Numbered from the stretch's first letter, positions 1-10,571 are shown. The stretch: 64,000 nucleotides of DNA from Nematopogon swammerdamellus (GCA_946902875.1 OX336355.1:7957347-8021346), one strand, 5' to 3'. Program-made: numbers and translations. The notes: generated by a model from the letters alone, not told the origin.

Positions 1-391
1 TGCTAGCGTCTATTGCCTCAATGTAGAATCTCTCGTTGAAGCGATTGGGCACCTGCGGCAATTCATCTGTTGTCGGATCTCCTTTGATCCATGTTTGGCT
101 GCCTTTCAGTCTGAAAACAAATAGTTTACAGACGTAAAAAGTCAAAACTACACTACAGTTTGCAACTTGCTGGAAATTACATCAAGCATCAGGAAACATT
201 CATATAAATAGGATCAGATCGCAGAGTGACTGCGAAAGAGTTGCACCATACTTGTGCAAAGAGGTCAGAATGATCACTCAGAATGAAAATAAAAGTAATA
301 ATTTTTTTTATTTTATTGAGCATGGCCTCCACGTTTCGCGGTACGTCACAAGGCTAGTGGGAGGTCAGTACGGGGTTCCTCTTCCGTATAG
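1..391. other. No gene seen; left edge
   Basis: I see no convincing coding region or repeat boundary here. The retroelement reading frame that follows is closed by an in-frame TAG at 389-391, so this stretch may hold decayed upstream retroelement sequence, but I cannot support a frame in it. Confidence 0.4.
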
Positions 392-1612
392 GGAATTCAA
401 TTCCGTAATAGGACGAGTCACCCGGCTGACTCGTCAACGCTGTACAGATCTAACAATAACTTTGGACTGAACATTAAGAAACCGTCGATATTTTATCAAA
501 AGGCGAGAATAGCCAAACGATGTATACTCAAAGACTCCAATGAGAGCGCTATTCAAGCCTTACCCAACACATCACTATCAGATGAACTGGAATCGAGACT
601 CGACTTCTACAAATCATTCCAAGTTGGTACACGCACCAATAGATCTGGATTGGGCATAGAAACAGCAAAGTCTGATAAAGAAATACAGAAAGGTTTTGCT
701 CAGGAGGACATGGAACAAGGCTTCAAACTTCACGCCTTAAACCTAGAAATGCAGAATGATTGGCTAACAGTGGGCGACTTCTGCATCCCTCCTGCATTGA
801 AGTGGAAATCCATAATATACAACTGGTCCCCTGAGCTGCTTAAGTTCTACTTAAATGCATTCCAGCTTACTCTCCCCGACCCGAGTAACCTAGTTAGATG
901 GGGGAAATCTACAAATAGACTATGCCCGTCATGTAAGGAGTTCGTAGGTACGGCCAAACATTTGTTATGCGGATGCAAAATACTACTTGAGCGAGGCCAG
1001 TATTCCTACCGTCATGATAAAGTCCTCCAAATCATCAGAGAGGCCATCAACCTGTCAATTGCACGGACCAGGAAAGGGCAAACCAGTAGCGGCTTCCAGA
1101 AGGTCAACTTCGTGAAAGCTGGAGCCAATAAGCTGCCCAAAGATAGGACTAAACCTTCTTCAATTTTGGGAGCAGCAAAGGATTGGGAATTGTTGATGGA
1201 CACACATGAGAAGCATTACCAAATGCCTTCGGAAATCTGTACCACAGCATTAAGACTGGATATACTCATATTCTCAAAAGCGACAAAGCATGTAGTACTT
1301 GTTGAACTTACAGTTCCATGGGAAAGTAACATAACGAAGGACCACAACGTCAAACTTAACAAGTACTGCAACTTAGTAGACCGGATTGTGAGAAACGGAT
1401 TCAAGACTGATCTCTTCGCTGTGGAAGTCGGAGCAAGAGGACTACCAGCGAAATCGCTCTACAGTCTCTTCAAGAATCTAGGGCTCCCAAGATCGACGCT
1501 AAGCTCATATACGGAGAGAGCTTCGAAAACGTCACTGGAAGCATCCTACAGAATATGGATAGGTAGAGAGAGGGAGGTCGAGAGCGGGACTGGTGGTTTC
1601 CCCGCGTCCTAG
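392..1612 (+). CDS. C-terminal part of RT/restriction-like-endonuclease retroelement polyprotein
   Basis: The frame is open from just after the TAG at 389 to the TAG ending at 1612, about 406 codons, with no ATG at its beginning, so it is a 5'-truncated element rather than a complete gene. It shows the usual order for the C-terminus of this retroelement class. First comes a Cys/His zinc-binding cluster beginning CPSCKEF with the ligands C-x2-C, then H and C, near codons 180-200 of the open frame. It is followed by a PD-(D/E)XK-like restriction endonuclease core in which LRLDILIF supplies the Asp and VELTVPWES the Glu/Thr-Val-Pro-Trp-Glu signature. A basic, Trp-containing tail (RIWIGRE) ends it. 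In living elements this region nicks target DNA to prime reverse transcription. The reverse transcriptase itself is missing or decayed to the left. The element probably sits in an intron of the minus-strand gene at 2127-2560. Confidence 0.75.
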   Translation, partial: GIQFRNRTSHPADSSTLYRSNNNFGLNIKKPSIFYQKARIAKRCILKDSNESAIQALPNTSLSDELESRLDFYKSFQVGTRTNRSGLGIETAKSDKEIQKGFAQEDMEQGFKLHALNLEMQNDWLTVGDFCIPPALKWKSIIYNWSPELLKFYLNAFQLTLPDPSNLVRWGKSTNRLCPSCKEFVGTAKHLLCGCKILLERGQYSYRHDKVLQIIREAINLSIARTRKGQTSSGFQKVNFVKAGANKLPKDRTKPSSILGAAKDWELLMDTHEKHYQMPSEICTTALRLDILIFSKATKHVVLVELTVPWESNITKDHNVKLNKYCNLVDRIVRNGFKTDLFAVEVGARGLPAKSLYSLFKNLGLPRSTLSSYTERASKTSLEASYRIWIGREREVESGTGGFPAS

Positions 1613-2126
1613 TCAATGCAGACTAGCTGACGAGGGCTTGAAGCGAGCCGAAGCGTGAAGCATGCGCGGGAAATTTAGAGTGGCCACTCGCTAGTCCCGG
1701 CCTCGATTAATACCCTCCTCTACTGCCGATGGGCCCCGATATGTTCGGTGAAGCCATCGCAAGCTTAGATCCACACCTTCCTTCTCTATATGTATAGACT
1801 TTATAACGTACGCACAAGTCTACGTGAAATCGAGGCGGCGCATTTTGCTTTGGCTAGAAAGTCATCTTGAATAATTTATTTTTAGTATGAAGAAATATTT
1901 GATATTTTTTTTATACAAAGGCGTGATTTCACAGTCCAAAAATACACCTATGAGTTCCTAAAAAGTAAATCCATTATACCAGCTAGCTGCTAGCAAATAG
2001 TTCCTCTTGGTACCCCCACCGAAAAGCTGTGTTCTCGGCATTATGAATTAACAGATTTCTCTCAAATTTCAACATGCATTATTACTCAAAATAATTTTTG
2101 CTATTATTATATTTTTGTCTCATTAC
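1613..2126. other. Retroelement 3' UTR and intron-like DNA
   Basis: The first 200 bases after the retroelement stop codon are GC-richer and are probably its 3' UTR. Beyond about 1860 the DNA is AT-rich and holds no gene I can support. It lies just downstream of the splice donor of the minus-strand exon, so it is probably intronic. Confidence 0.35.
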
Positions 2127-2560
2127 CTGATGGACGCTTTCCTGTACAAGAAGAAATGAGCCGCTCCGATGTTGGCACCCAAAATCCCCACTCGCTCGCT
2201 CATGAACCTCTGGTTCATGACTTCATTCTTCTCCTTCATCTCTTTCCACCAATTCTTGATTTTTTCGACGCTGAGTTCTGGAATTGCCTGCATGCCGGCG
2301 AGCACGTCGGGGTGAGGGTTTTTCTCGGAGGAGAAAAGCTTCAATTTGGAGTACCACTCGCCCTTGCGATCGCCCCATTTGTTGCGCCAGTCCGGGTAGG
2401 GCTCGCCGTGGACCATGCGCGGCTTCTGGCCTTCCTCATCCTTCTGGTAGCGCGACTTGTCATCTTCATCTTCGCGGTACACGGAGCGACGGCTGTAGAG
2501 GCGCGAGCTACACAACAGACCGCAGTCGCGGGGAAGACGCCTCATGACGTTCAGCGCCAT
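2127..2560 (-). CDS. First exon of a mitochondrial-type protein (possible DMAC2/ATP5SL-like)
   Basis: The minus-strand frame starts at the ATG whose A is at 2560 and runs 144 codons to a splice donor: the exon ends ATCAG and is followed by GTAATG (GT at 2126-2125). Without splicing the frame stops at the next codon. The upstream codons in the same frame lack features, so I prefer the ATG at 2560. The N-terminus (MALNVMRRLPRDCGLLCSSR) is basic, amphipathic and lacks acidic residues, as in a mitochondrial presequence. A charged stretch with WRNKWGDRKGEWY and KNWWKEM follows. The C-terminus of the exon (RFMSERVGILGANIGAAHFF) loosely recalls the start of the leucine-rich region in the DMAC2/ATP5SL family, which helps assemble complex I. 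That assignment is an inference from remembered family pattern. The next exon is not visible and may lie left of the window. This is one of only two candidate host exons here. Confidence 0.5.
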
Positions 2561-3321
2561 GATTATGTCTACTTGGCTGTGCCGACTGCCGATTACTACC
2601 TCAGTCAGCGAGAGAAGTTGTAAACATAACCACAAAATTCAAAACTATTTTTGTTTGAAGTGACATTTTTTATTTTTGGGCTTTTTTCATCTTTACGGAA
2701 AGGCGAAGGTCGTTTGACAGTGCAGCCAAGTATTTTTGAAGTGATAGAACGTGAGACGTTTTGTTTTTTTTTTCTAAGGAAATGAAAGCTAAGGTGTCGG
2801 CGCCAAACGGCTTTCGTTGACTTGAAAGTGTAGGCAGTTGCAGTCTCTTTTCGTTGGCAGCACAGAATATTTATCATTTTTTATGGTTCCAAGCATTGAC
2901 TTCACTAAGGAGCGAGAAAAATTGGCCCTACAACTAGATAGGCAGCGTCAATTTTTCTACACACGCGCTGCCGCGAACCAGTATACAGTTCGTTCACACA
3001 CAGGTTATTTTACCTCTGACACATGTCAATGTATCTTCCGCTAGGTTGGCACCACTTGCTGTCACTAGTAGGTCCTAAAAAGGTTTGTTTAAGGTAAGAT
3101 TTTACGTTGTACCTGTAGTGATAAGTCACCTTTGCGCAATCCTGCATTTCTTGTTTCTTGTCGTGTACTGTTCTTCTTTCAATTTGTGTGCAATAAAGAG
3201 TTTCTATTCTATTCTAAAAATATATTTAAATATTTCGTACAGGGAAATAGGACGAACCAATTATGGCAACTCAGAGCTCAGGTTAGCCAACTTGATGGCT
3301 AGAGGTAAAATAACTCTGAAC
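2561..3321. other. 5' flank of the minus-strand gene; non-LTR 3' tail at about 3090-3215
   Basis: The first part is the putative 5' UTR and promoter side of the minus-strand gene. From about 3090 to 3215 the sequence ends GTGCAATAAAGAG followed by TTTCTATTCTATTCT. A polyadenylation signal leading into an ATTCT microsatellite is typical of CR1-type non-LTR retroelement 3' ends. I see no coding part of such an element. Confidence 0.4.
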
Positions 3322-3481
3322 GGTCTATACACGAGTCAGTAAGCCTGGATACGCTATACATAGGAGGACAGGGGTAGCCGCGCGCCAGCGCAAACGCGCC
3401 AGCGCGTCAGTCTAGCGCCGGCGACCGATTTTAGTCTTCGTCCGCCGCTCAGGCGGAGCGAACGTGCGCGTCTGTCACAAA

Positions 3482-3561
3482 ATGCCTCATTGTGCAGTGC
3501 TTTGGTGCAAAAAGTCGTCGAAAAATTCAAACTTGAACACAGATGGAGTCACCTTTCACGA
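3482..3561 (+). pseudogene. THAP-domain first exon of P-type transposase, copy 1
   Basis: An ATG at 3482 opens MPHCAVLWCKKSS and ends with TFH, followed by a strong splice donor (GA then GTAAGTA at 3562). The first two cysteines (C-x4-C) and the FH element near residue 26 match the beginning of a THAP zinc finger, the DNA-binding module at the N-terminus of P-element transposases. The later Cys and His ligands would lie in a downstream exon that I cannot find. A TTTCAG acceptor occurs only 47 bases on (intron 3562-3608), but the peptide after it lacks the expected Phe-Pro and zinc ligands. The rest of the transposase therefore appears to be lost. Confidence 0.65.
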
Positions 3562-3935
3562 GTAAGTACTTTCATTCAATTTGATAGCATTTTTCGCTTG
3601 AATTTCAGTAACAAACATCGGCGTAAATATGTATGGAGAGCTCTATTCTGCTTACCCACCATAGGTAGACTATCGTGTTGGATGCAGTTAGATCTTGTAA
3701 TTTTTTTTGTTTATTGATAATAAATATGTATGTTAAATGTATACAGATATTTCATGCATTCTGCCTTATTGCCAAAGGACATTTCTTCTAGTCAACCTCA
3801 GCAGGTTTCCTCGTTCAATATTCGTTTATCGCGCTTTTTTCATTCAACCAGTACCTACCGGTTTTTACTTTTGAGCGACTATAGGGAGAAAGGAATTAAT
3901 TTCTTTAGGTCATGCGTCTACCGGGAATATCAGAT

Positions 3936-4366
3936 TTTTTTTTTTTTTATGGAAACTGACACGGTTGGCTACATCACCTACAACATCCGTGATGTCAGCC
4001 CATAACACCGGGTGAACTAGGTGCTATGTCAGTGCTTCCCTTCATTTCGCGTCGGCTACACTGAACTGGACGGAAAACACGAACTATTTACATAGCCGTT
4101 TCGACCGACGTTTCGCTCAGTGCGGTGGTACCAACCCGGCCGGGATAAACCCTACCACCCAGTAAGGTAAGAAGGGAAGGGACCTACAGTTTAACGTGGA
4201 ATCCGAACCACGGTCAGCCTCCAACGGTCGGGCGGTCACCCATCCAATAACTGACCGCACCACTGAGCTGCCGAGGCTGACGATCCCTTAGTCGACTTTT
4301 ACGACATGCGACGGGGAGAGATGCAGTGGGGCTATTCCTTTTAAGTACCGACCCCACACGGTACAA
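3936..4366 (-). mobile_element. Full-length modular SINE inserted in P copy 1
   Basis: Read on the minus strand it starts CCGTGTGGGGTCGG, passes through a tRNA-like A box (CAGCTCAGTGG), then a 5S rRNA-like piece (TTGGATGGGTGACCGCC, 4231-4258), a B-box-like GGTTCGGATTCC, an approximately 200-bp body, and an A tail (the T run at 3936-3948). P copy 2 has the uninterrupted sequence CAGATCGCGG at the matching point, so the insertion site is known, with AGAT repeated at 3932-3935 and 4367-4370. It is the most complete copy of this SINE in the window. Confidence 0.8.
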
Positions 4367-4483
4367 AGATCGCGGATATTTAGGAGAATTAAAAATAATT
4401 GACGTAATAGTTTAAACGTTTGCCTTTAATGTCAGAGATTCAGAATGTATAGAACGTATATAAATGTACAGGATGTATATGTA

Positions 4484-4640
4484 GATGGTAGGGTTCAACC
4501 CGCCCGTGTTGGTACCACTGCACTAAATAAACGTCGGTCGAAGTCACTATGAAAAGTAGTAACTACGTGTTTTCCATCCAATTCAGTATAGCCGGATCGA
4601 TTAGGGGGAATCGGTGACAAGGCACGTACCTAATTCACCT
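4484..4640 (+). mobile_element. SINE body fragment
   Basis: The GGTAGGGTTCAACCCGCCCG...GGTACCACTGCACT...CAGTATAGCCGG stretch is the body module of the SINE seen in full at 3936-4366, on the opposite strand. The head and A tail are absent. It lies in the middle of P copy 1, a segment with no counterpart in copy 2. Confidence 0.65.
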
Positions 4641-7214
4641 AGGTATATTTATTTATTTTAGACAGGCAGCCTTGGCTGATGTGTCTAAATCCGGTTTTTC
4701 TTCATATTTTTTATTTTATTTGGTTTGTTTGTTTATTTATTTTTTTATGTATTTATCGATCTTGATTATTTTTATTATTTTAGTTTATTGTAGTTTTATT
4801 TTATTATTTATATATTGGGCTCCCATCATCGCTGGTACCAAACTGAAGCATTATTACGATGATGGAGCCATCCGTATCAGTTTCCTAAAAAAAGTTAATC
4901 TTTATGCTTAACTATTTTCGCATACATTTTGATAATTTTTATTGTGGAATACACAATTGTAGATTTATAATAAAGTATCCGAGGTATCTCAGAACTTAGA
5001 TAGAACTATGATCGTGTTTATGCGAAAATCTGCAAATTCGCAAAATTGTGAAAGGGGCGTTGCCTTTGTTCATTTAAGAGAAAGTTATATTATTCCCTTG
5101 ATGTAAAGAAAGGTTAAATATTGTTAAATCCGTTTCATCTTTTCATCGCGAATCGACACAATGAGCGACTTATTGTATGAATCCCGTTCAAATGTATGGA
5201 AGACTGGCTTCACTTGGCTACCTACTCGCTCGGCCAATCACGGCGTTCCATGCGCCGCTCCCGCCTCAGACTTCACACCCCTTTGGCGGCTACCTCGGTT
5301 CTCATACAAACGATGCCGTATTTCGTATCCAGGCTTACTGACTCGTGGGTCTATAGTACCACTTTTAGGGTTCCGTAGCGAAATGGCAAACACGGAACCC
5401 TTATAAGTTCGTCCTGTCCGTCTGTCCGCCCCGCGCCGCCGTACTCGGAGACTATTAGCACTTTATAGATGAAATTTGAAAGGAAGGTGTAAATCGCTAT
5501 AGTACAATAGTACAATGGTGCGGTGCGGTGAGTTTTAGGGGGGAAAAAAGGGGTGGCACAGCATATTAACTCACTAACTATAACTAAGGAATAACCTACT
5601 ATAAATAAGGGGGTAATTGAGGGATGAAAAATAAAATTTCAATGATAAGCGTGTAAGGGTATCGTTGGTTGGACAGATATTTTAACTAAAGCCTGACCAC
5701 GAATATATGAGGGGCCGCCATATTGCCGCAATATTATTGCGGAATTTCGTTGGAATTAATTTCTTACACTGGCCACAATTATGTTTGATGCTTGATAATC
5801 TGTTGTCAATGTCAAAATTGCTTCTGAACTGACATTTAGGTAAAACGTTATGTCATTGTAGTGAGATTGTCATGAATTGGCCGCCGTAATGTACAATTAG
5901 GTAATTATTTTTTGTTCTATCTAGGTGTATCTCAAGCATCTATTTACCGAATAACAAACCAAAGAGGGACGTAAATATTATTCGTTCTGAACAAAAAAAA
6001 AACCTTTTTGACTTTACAAAAATATGAAACGTTCGAATAAAAATAGCTTAGGTTAAGTTTTTTCTGAATTAGAATTTTTATTAAAAAGTTTAGTGTTTCA
6101 GCAAGGTCGATTAATATTTTTTTAAATAATTTGTACACTTTGCTTCAGGACATATCTGCAGATACATGGAAAAAATCTTGTGAACATGTAAATGTCAAGG
6201 CTAGTTCTTTTTAGATTGACATCAAAATATATATAAAAGATGCATTAAATTAAAATACATTTTGTATATCTTATTGTGTATTTCAGTGCAAAAGTACATT
6301 TTGAATAAAAACATCGGCCAATTCAATATGTGCGTACAAGACTGATATTTTATTGTATTTTATTTATTATTTTTTTTTTTTATGGTCTGTCCTAATTCTG
6401 TTTGGTTTGGGTTCCGCCTCGATAGGCTGCTTCATGGTCATAATAGGTCTATGTAAGAGATGATAACTATTATGTTTTCCGTGCTTGGTGTGGCACAGTA
6501 TGCATAAGGTGAGGTGTCTGCTTTCGTGGTGCTGTTATATTTTTTTATATTATGTATTCATTCATAAGCGCTATGTGAATTACATATATTGTGTGTACGC
6601 TTTAAATTTAATTATTTAATTAGTAAGCAAAGCATTTGTGAAAAACGTCGGTGGTTACATACCCAATTGTTTATTGTTTCTACTGTCTCCATAACCTACA
6701 TATGTATGTAATTGTTTGTTTTTCCTATAAATAAAAAATATACTGAATGTTGCTATATAAATCTAAAAAGTGGCTCCCTCTTGACAGCTCTCATATATTC
6801 GGTCAGGCTTTAATTATAAACAAGCTTCAAAATGACGTTTAAACACTGCGTTTAAGTCAATATTTGGTGAGATATGCGCTTCTAAAGTTGTAAAAAGTGT
6901 GCAGCCCCCACCCCCCCCCCCCGGCCCTTCCTTTTAATTTTTCAACTATATGGTGGAACATTCTGAAAAAGTTTATGGTGGTACCTACTTATACCTTGAA
7001 AAAAACTTTCGTTTGAATAAGAAAAAAAATTAGGGGTGGTACAAGATACACGTAACTGAGGGATAAAAAAAATCAGTGCACATAAGCGTGTTGGATAGAA
7101 CTTTGGGATAGAGGTCAAAATGACTCTTAGGTTTAATTCAATATTTGGCGAGATATGCGCTTCTAAAGTCGTAAAAAAAATTGGTTGTCTGTAAAATCGG
7201 TTTACGGACGATAG

Positions 7215-7634
7215 TTTTACGTGATAACGTCATAAAGTGGTCGCATGTCCTTTATATTAACCCTTACCTCATGTTGAGGCGGCGCAAGTCGTTTTTGTTA
7301 CGTTTGTATTTCCGAAAATAATTCTTAGGTGATTATAAAACTAAACACCCTAAAAAAATTTAAACACCGTAACATTCCTTTAAAAGAAAAAAAAAATTGA
7401 GCGATGGCCAAAAAATACAATTCCTACACTCTTACCACTGAGCCACGAAATCACATAAACGACCAAACGAATATCGGATTCCCTTGGTTCGCTTTCGGCT
7501 TGGGCCGATTGTGCCTCTCTATCGCTTGTTACGCGCTCTCGCTTGCACACACAGGCTCAGATGAAACGTGACACTTTTTCGTGCGTGCAGCCGGTGTTCA
7601 TGAATTTATAAGACGTGACGTTATCACGTCAAAA
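7215..7634. mobile_element. Candidate nested MITE with TTTTACGTGATAACGTC ends
   Basis: The left end TTTTACGTGATAACGTC is matched inversely by GACGTTATCACGTCAAAA at 7617-7634, with one mismatch and one offset. It lies inside the larger GGTTCCGTA repeat. No target duplication was found and the interior is non-coding. Confidence 0.4.
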
Positions 7635-8107
7635 GTGTGTGTTTCTGACACGTTGCAAAATTACTGGCACGTTGTAAAATTCAAATTTAGAATGTTGAAT
7701 AAATTTGAAAGTGAGTAGAGATGGTGTTTTGTTTTTTCGAAAGACACAAAATGGCTGCCATGCCTGAAAGTGGGTGAAAAATGATGATTATAAAAAACCA
7801 TTGACTTTAAAAAAACTTTGTAAAAAACATAATTTAATATTAGATTGTCAGTAACGTATGCTCTACTAGATATATATATATAGCAGTAGCGAAGACATGA
7901 ATCTTAAGACCTATCCAACGATACCCCACATGCTTATAGAATACATGATACGTCATTGCTTATGTGCGTTGAATTTTTTTTTTCATCCCTCAGTACATGT
8001 ATGTATGGTTTGCCACCCACCCCTACTATTTCTCCTAATTTTACCGCACCATTGCATAGCGGTTCATAGAATACTCCTTCCAAATTTCTTCAATATAGTG
8101 CCAAGCC

Positions 8108-8357
8108 CTTAGATTATTGATAGGTCTCCGCGCGCTCCGACTAGATACCGCCCGTGTACGTGTAAAATGCGGCAACAAATACTACGCCGAAGTCGGCGTA
8201 CTCGAGCCGACCGTCTCAATAGGAAAGACTATCATACACATACTACAACATTTTCTTACACACACTACAATATTGAGTTGCCGCATTCACGGAGTTGTTT
8301 GTTCTAAGGTAGCGCGGTATCTAGTCGGAGCGCGCGGAGACCAATTAATAATCTAAG
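8108..8357. mobile_element. 250-bp MITE with 8-bp target duplication
   Basis: The ends are CTTAGATTATT...GGTCTCCGCGCGCTCCGAC and its inverse, about 45 bp with few mismatches. The flanking direct repeat GCCAAGCC is perfect (8100-8107 and 8358-8365). The other arm of the enclosing repeat (about 5440-5475) shows a site without it. An 8-bp duplication would suit hAT or P families, but the termini do not match the usual hAT start, so I leave the superfamily open. Confidence 0.8.
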
Positions 8358-8477
8358 GCCAAGCCAATAGTTTCCGAGTAAAATGGCTGTGACATACGGA
8401 CGAACGGATGGACGGACAGACGGACAGGACGAAATTATAAGGGTCCCGTTTTTGCTATTTGGATACGGAACCTTAAA

Positions 8478-8881
8478 AACCAATAGAATTAATCATTTCC
8501 AATGCTTGAGTAATGCTTGAGTAGAACTCCCGGCCGCCAAATGTGCTTAGTTAAAGGGAAGAAAAATATTTTATAAATTTTAGTCGGGACAAAGTTAGAA
8601 AATCTAAAAGTGATACAAATTAATGACATATAGTTCAAAAGTTCCGAAGCCTAATAAATAAAGCATGCGGCATAATCGTTGAAGAGAGCACTTTGATAAT
8701 AAAAAGGAAATATTTTTTTAGATTAAGGTTCCCTATCCGTCGTACAGGCACAGATTACTAAATAGTTACTTCGTGTACAGGGCCCTATTACTAATCGCAG
8801 GTTACGTCCTGCTTGGAGTACTGCTCGCACTTGTGGGATGGCTCAGCCAAATACCAGCTTGCGCCTTTGGTTGGACTCGAG
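8478..8881. other. No gene seen
   Basis: AT-rich DNA followed from about 8770 by a GC-richer stretch that continues on the far side of P copy 2 (from 10143), because P copy 2 interrupts it. That joined stretch looks like a decayed repeat or retroelement 3' region, but I cannot assign it. Confidence 0.3.
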
Positions 8882-10134
8882 CACGAGTCAGTAAGCCTGG
8901 AGGCGCTATACATAGGAGGACAGGGGTAGCCGCGCGTCGGCGCACACGCGCCAGCGCGTCAGTCTAGCGCCGGCGACCGATCTTAGTCTCCGTCCGCCGC
9001 TCAGGCGGAGCGAACGTGCGCGTCTGTCACAAAATGCCTCATTGTGCAGTGCTTTGGTGCAAAAAGTCGTCGAAAAATTCAAACTTGAACACAGATGGAG
9101 TCACCTTTCACGAGTAAGTACTTTCATTCAATTTGATAGCATTTTTCGCTTGAATTTCAGTAACAAACATCGGCGTAAATATGTATGGAGAGCTCTTTTC
9201 TGCTTACCCACCATAGGTCGACTATCGTGTTGGATGCAGTTAGCTCTTGTAATTTTTTTTGTTTATTGATAAATATGTATGTTAAATGTATACAGATATT
9301 TCATGCATTCTGCCTTATTGCCAAAGGACATTTCTTCTAGTCAACCTCAGCAGGTTTCCTCGTTCAATATTCGTTTATCGCGCTTTTTTCATTCAACCAG
9401 TACCTACCGGTTTTTACTTTTGAGCGACTCTAAAGGAATTAATTACTTTAGGTCATGCGTCTACCGGGAAACGGGAATATCAGATCGCGGATATTTAGGA
9501 GAATTAAAAATAATTGACATGGTAGGGTAGATTTTCGCGAATTTTTCGCGAAGTCATATTGCAATATAATTTGTCATATCGTTGGCTAAGTAATTAGCAA
9601 ATAGTTGTTAATAATATAATTATATTTTTTTTGGTTACAAAACTTTTCGACTTTCTAACATTATTTTTTTAATTTTGGAAAATTCCAATAACAAATACTC
9701 CAATAAGATAATACCAATGTACGAGGTCTTACATATCATTGTTTTGGAAATTTTATGTAGATTTATAATAAAGTATCCGAGGTATCTCAGAACTTTTATC
9801 GTGTTTATGCGAAAATCTGCAAATTCGCAAAATTGTGAAAGGGGCGTTGCCTTTGTTCATTTAAGAGAAAGTTATATTATTCCCTTTATGTAAAGAAGGG
9901 TTAAATATTGTTAAATCCGTTTCATCTTTTCATCGCGAATCGACACAATGAGCGACTTATTGTATGAATCCCGTTCAAACGTATGGAAGACTGGCGTCAC
10001 TTGGCTACCTACTCGCTCGGCCAATCACGGCGTTCCATGCGCCGCTCCCGCCTCAGACTTCACACCCCTTTGGCGGCTACCTCGGTTCTCATACAAACGA
10101 TGCCGTATTTCGTATCCAGGCTTACTGACTCGTG
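8882..10134 (+). mobile_element. Non-autonomous P-superfamily element, copy 2
   Basis: The same terminal sequence as copy 1 opens at 8882 and closes inversely at 10115-10134. A perfect 8-bp target duplication GACTCGAG lies at 8874-8881 and 10135-10142. It is 1,253 bp long and lacks the SINEs of copy 1, so it gives the empty-site sequence for the copy 1 SINE at about 9481-9487. Its middle (about 9515-9756) is unrelated to that of copy 1, so the two are separate deletion derivatives of one ancestor. Confidence 0.85.
9034..9113 (+). pseudogene. THAP-domain first exon of P-type transposase, copy 2
   Basis: This is the same exon as in copy 1: ATG at 9034, MPHCAVLWCKKSS, a final TFH, and the GTAAGTA donor at 9114. 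I see no difference in the encoded peptide. Conservation of start, zinc ligands and donor in both copies implies that the ancestral element used this exon, but neither copy retains the remainder of a transposase. Confidence 0.65.
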
Positions 10135-10142
10135 GACTCGAG

Positions 10143-10566
10143 CCAGCGTCGAGTCGTGCGACTAGCGGGTACCCCGACGTGTCCCGAGATCTAGGACCAC
10201 TGCAACTTCGTAGGGATATCGGCGCCGTGTCTATCGCTTATTCCACGGGGAGTACTCGGAGTAGCTTGTTCAACGCGATCTCGCCATCCCCTTTCCACCT
10301 CCGCACAACGCGCACTGGGCGGGCGGGAACTGCATCCCCACCAGAGCTGCGCTTCGTACACACGAAATGAATGAAAGCGGTCGTCTCGGCCGGCGGAGCA
10401 CGCCGCGCCGTGCGATGGACTAGCTTGGACACCATGTGCAGAGTCGTGCGGCATGGACATTTCGTACAAGTCGGCGCCGACTTGCACGAGTGCACGAAAT
10501 CGGTGAATGGGTGTTGTAATGTAATGCGCTGCATTCGTTCGTCCTTGTCGCGCGCGGAGCACTCGC
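10143..10566. other. GC-rich decayed sequence between P copy 2 and the Transib-type element
   Basis: GC-rich, with reading frames on both strands and no family signature. It joins 8770-8881 on the left of P copy 2 and 14466 onward on the right of the Transib-type element. It is the older DNA into which both elements jumped. Confidence 0.35.
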
Positions 10567-10571
10567 CGCCG

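Larger units (their letters stand above)
3330..5347 (+). mobile_element. Non-autonomous P-superfamily element, copy 1
   Basis: The left end CACGAGTCAGTAAGCCTGGA at 3330 is matched in inverse orientation at 5328-5347. The match continues for 24 bp. The element is flanked by a perfect 8-bp target duplication, GGTCTATA, at 3322-3329 and 5348-5355. Eight-base duplications plus an N-terminal THAP exon fit the P-element superfamily. The left 600 bp and right 390 bp are nearly the same as in copy 2 at 8882, but the middles differ. Here the middle is filled by a SINE (3936-4366), a second SINE fragment (4484-4640) and T-rich DNA. No catalytic transposase region is present, so it cannot encode its own mobility. 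Confidence 0.85.
5356..8477. repeat. 3.1-kb lepidopteran repeat with inverted GGGTTCCGTA ends
   Basis: The left end (AGGGTTCCGTAGC at 5369, then CGGAACCCTTATAAG and TTCGTCCTGTCCGTCTGTCC) is mirrored by 8400-8475. The subterminal 300 bp (5460-5690) are also mirrored imperfectly by 7880-8100, and GATATGCGCTTCTAAAGT occurs twice directly (6871, 7153). A poly-C tract lies at 6908-6922. These terminal motifs are abundant in Lepidoptera. I see no transposase, and I could not settle a target duplication, so the ends are approximate. Confidence 0.55.

Noticed and set aside
2156..2623. 155-codon plus-strand frame
   Set aside because: It is the antisense shadow of the minus-strand exon, which has a presequence and splice donor.
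3562..3608. A 47-base intron joining the THAP exon to the next open stretch
   Set aside because: The acceptor looks good, but the peptide after it has none of the remaining THAP ligands or the expected Phe-Pro. The natural partner exon is probably lost.
5356..8477. Autonomous transposon with a hidden transposase
   Set aside because: All frames in this stretch are short and without motif, and the interior is a patchwork of repeats.
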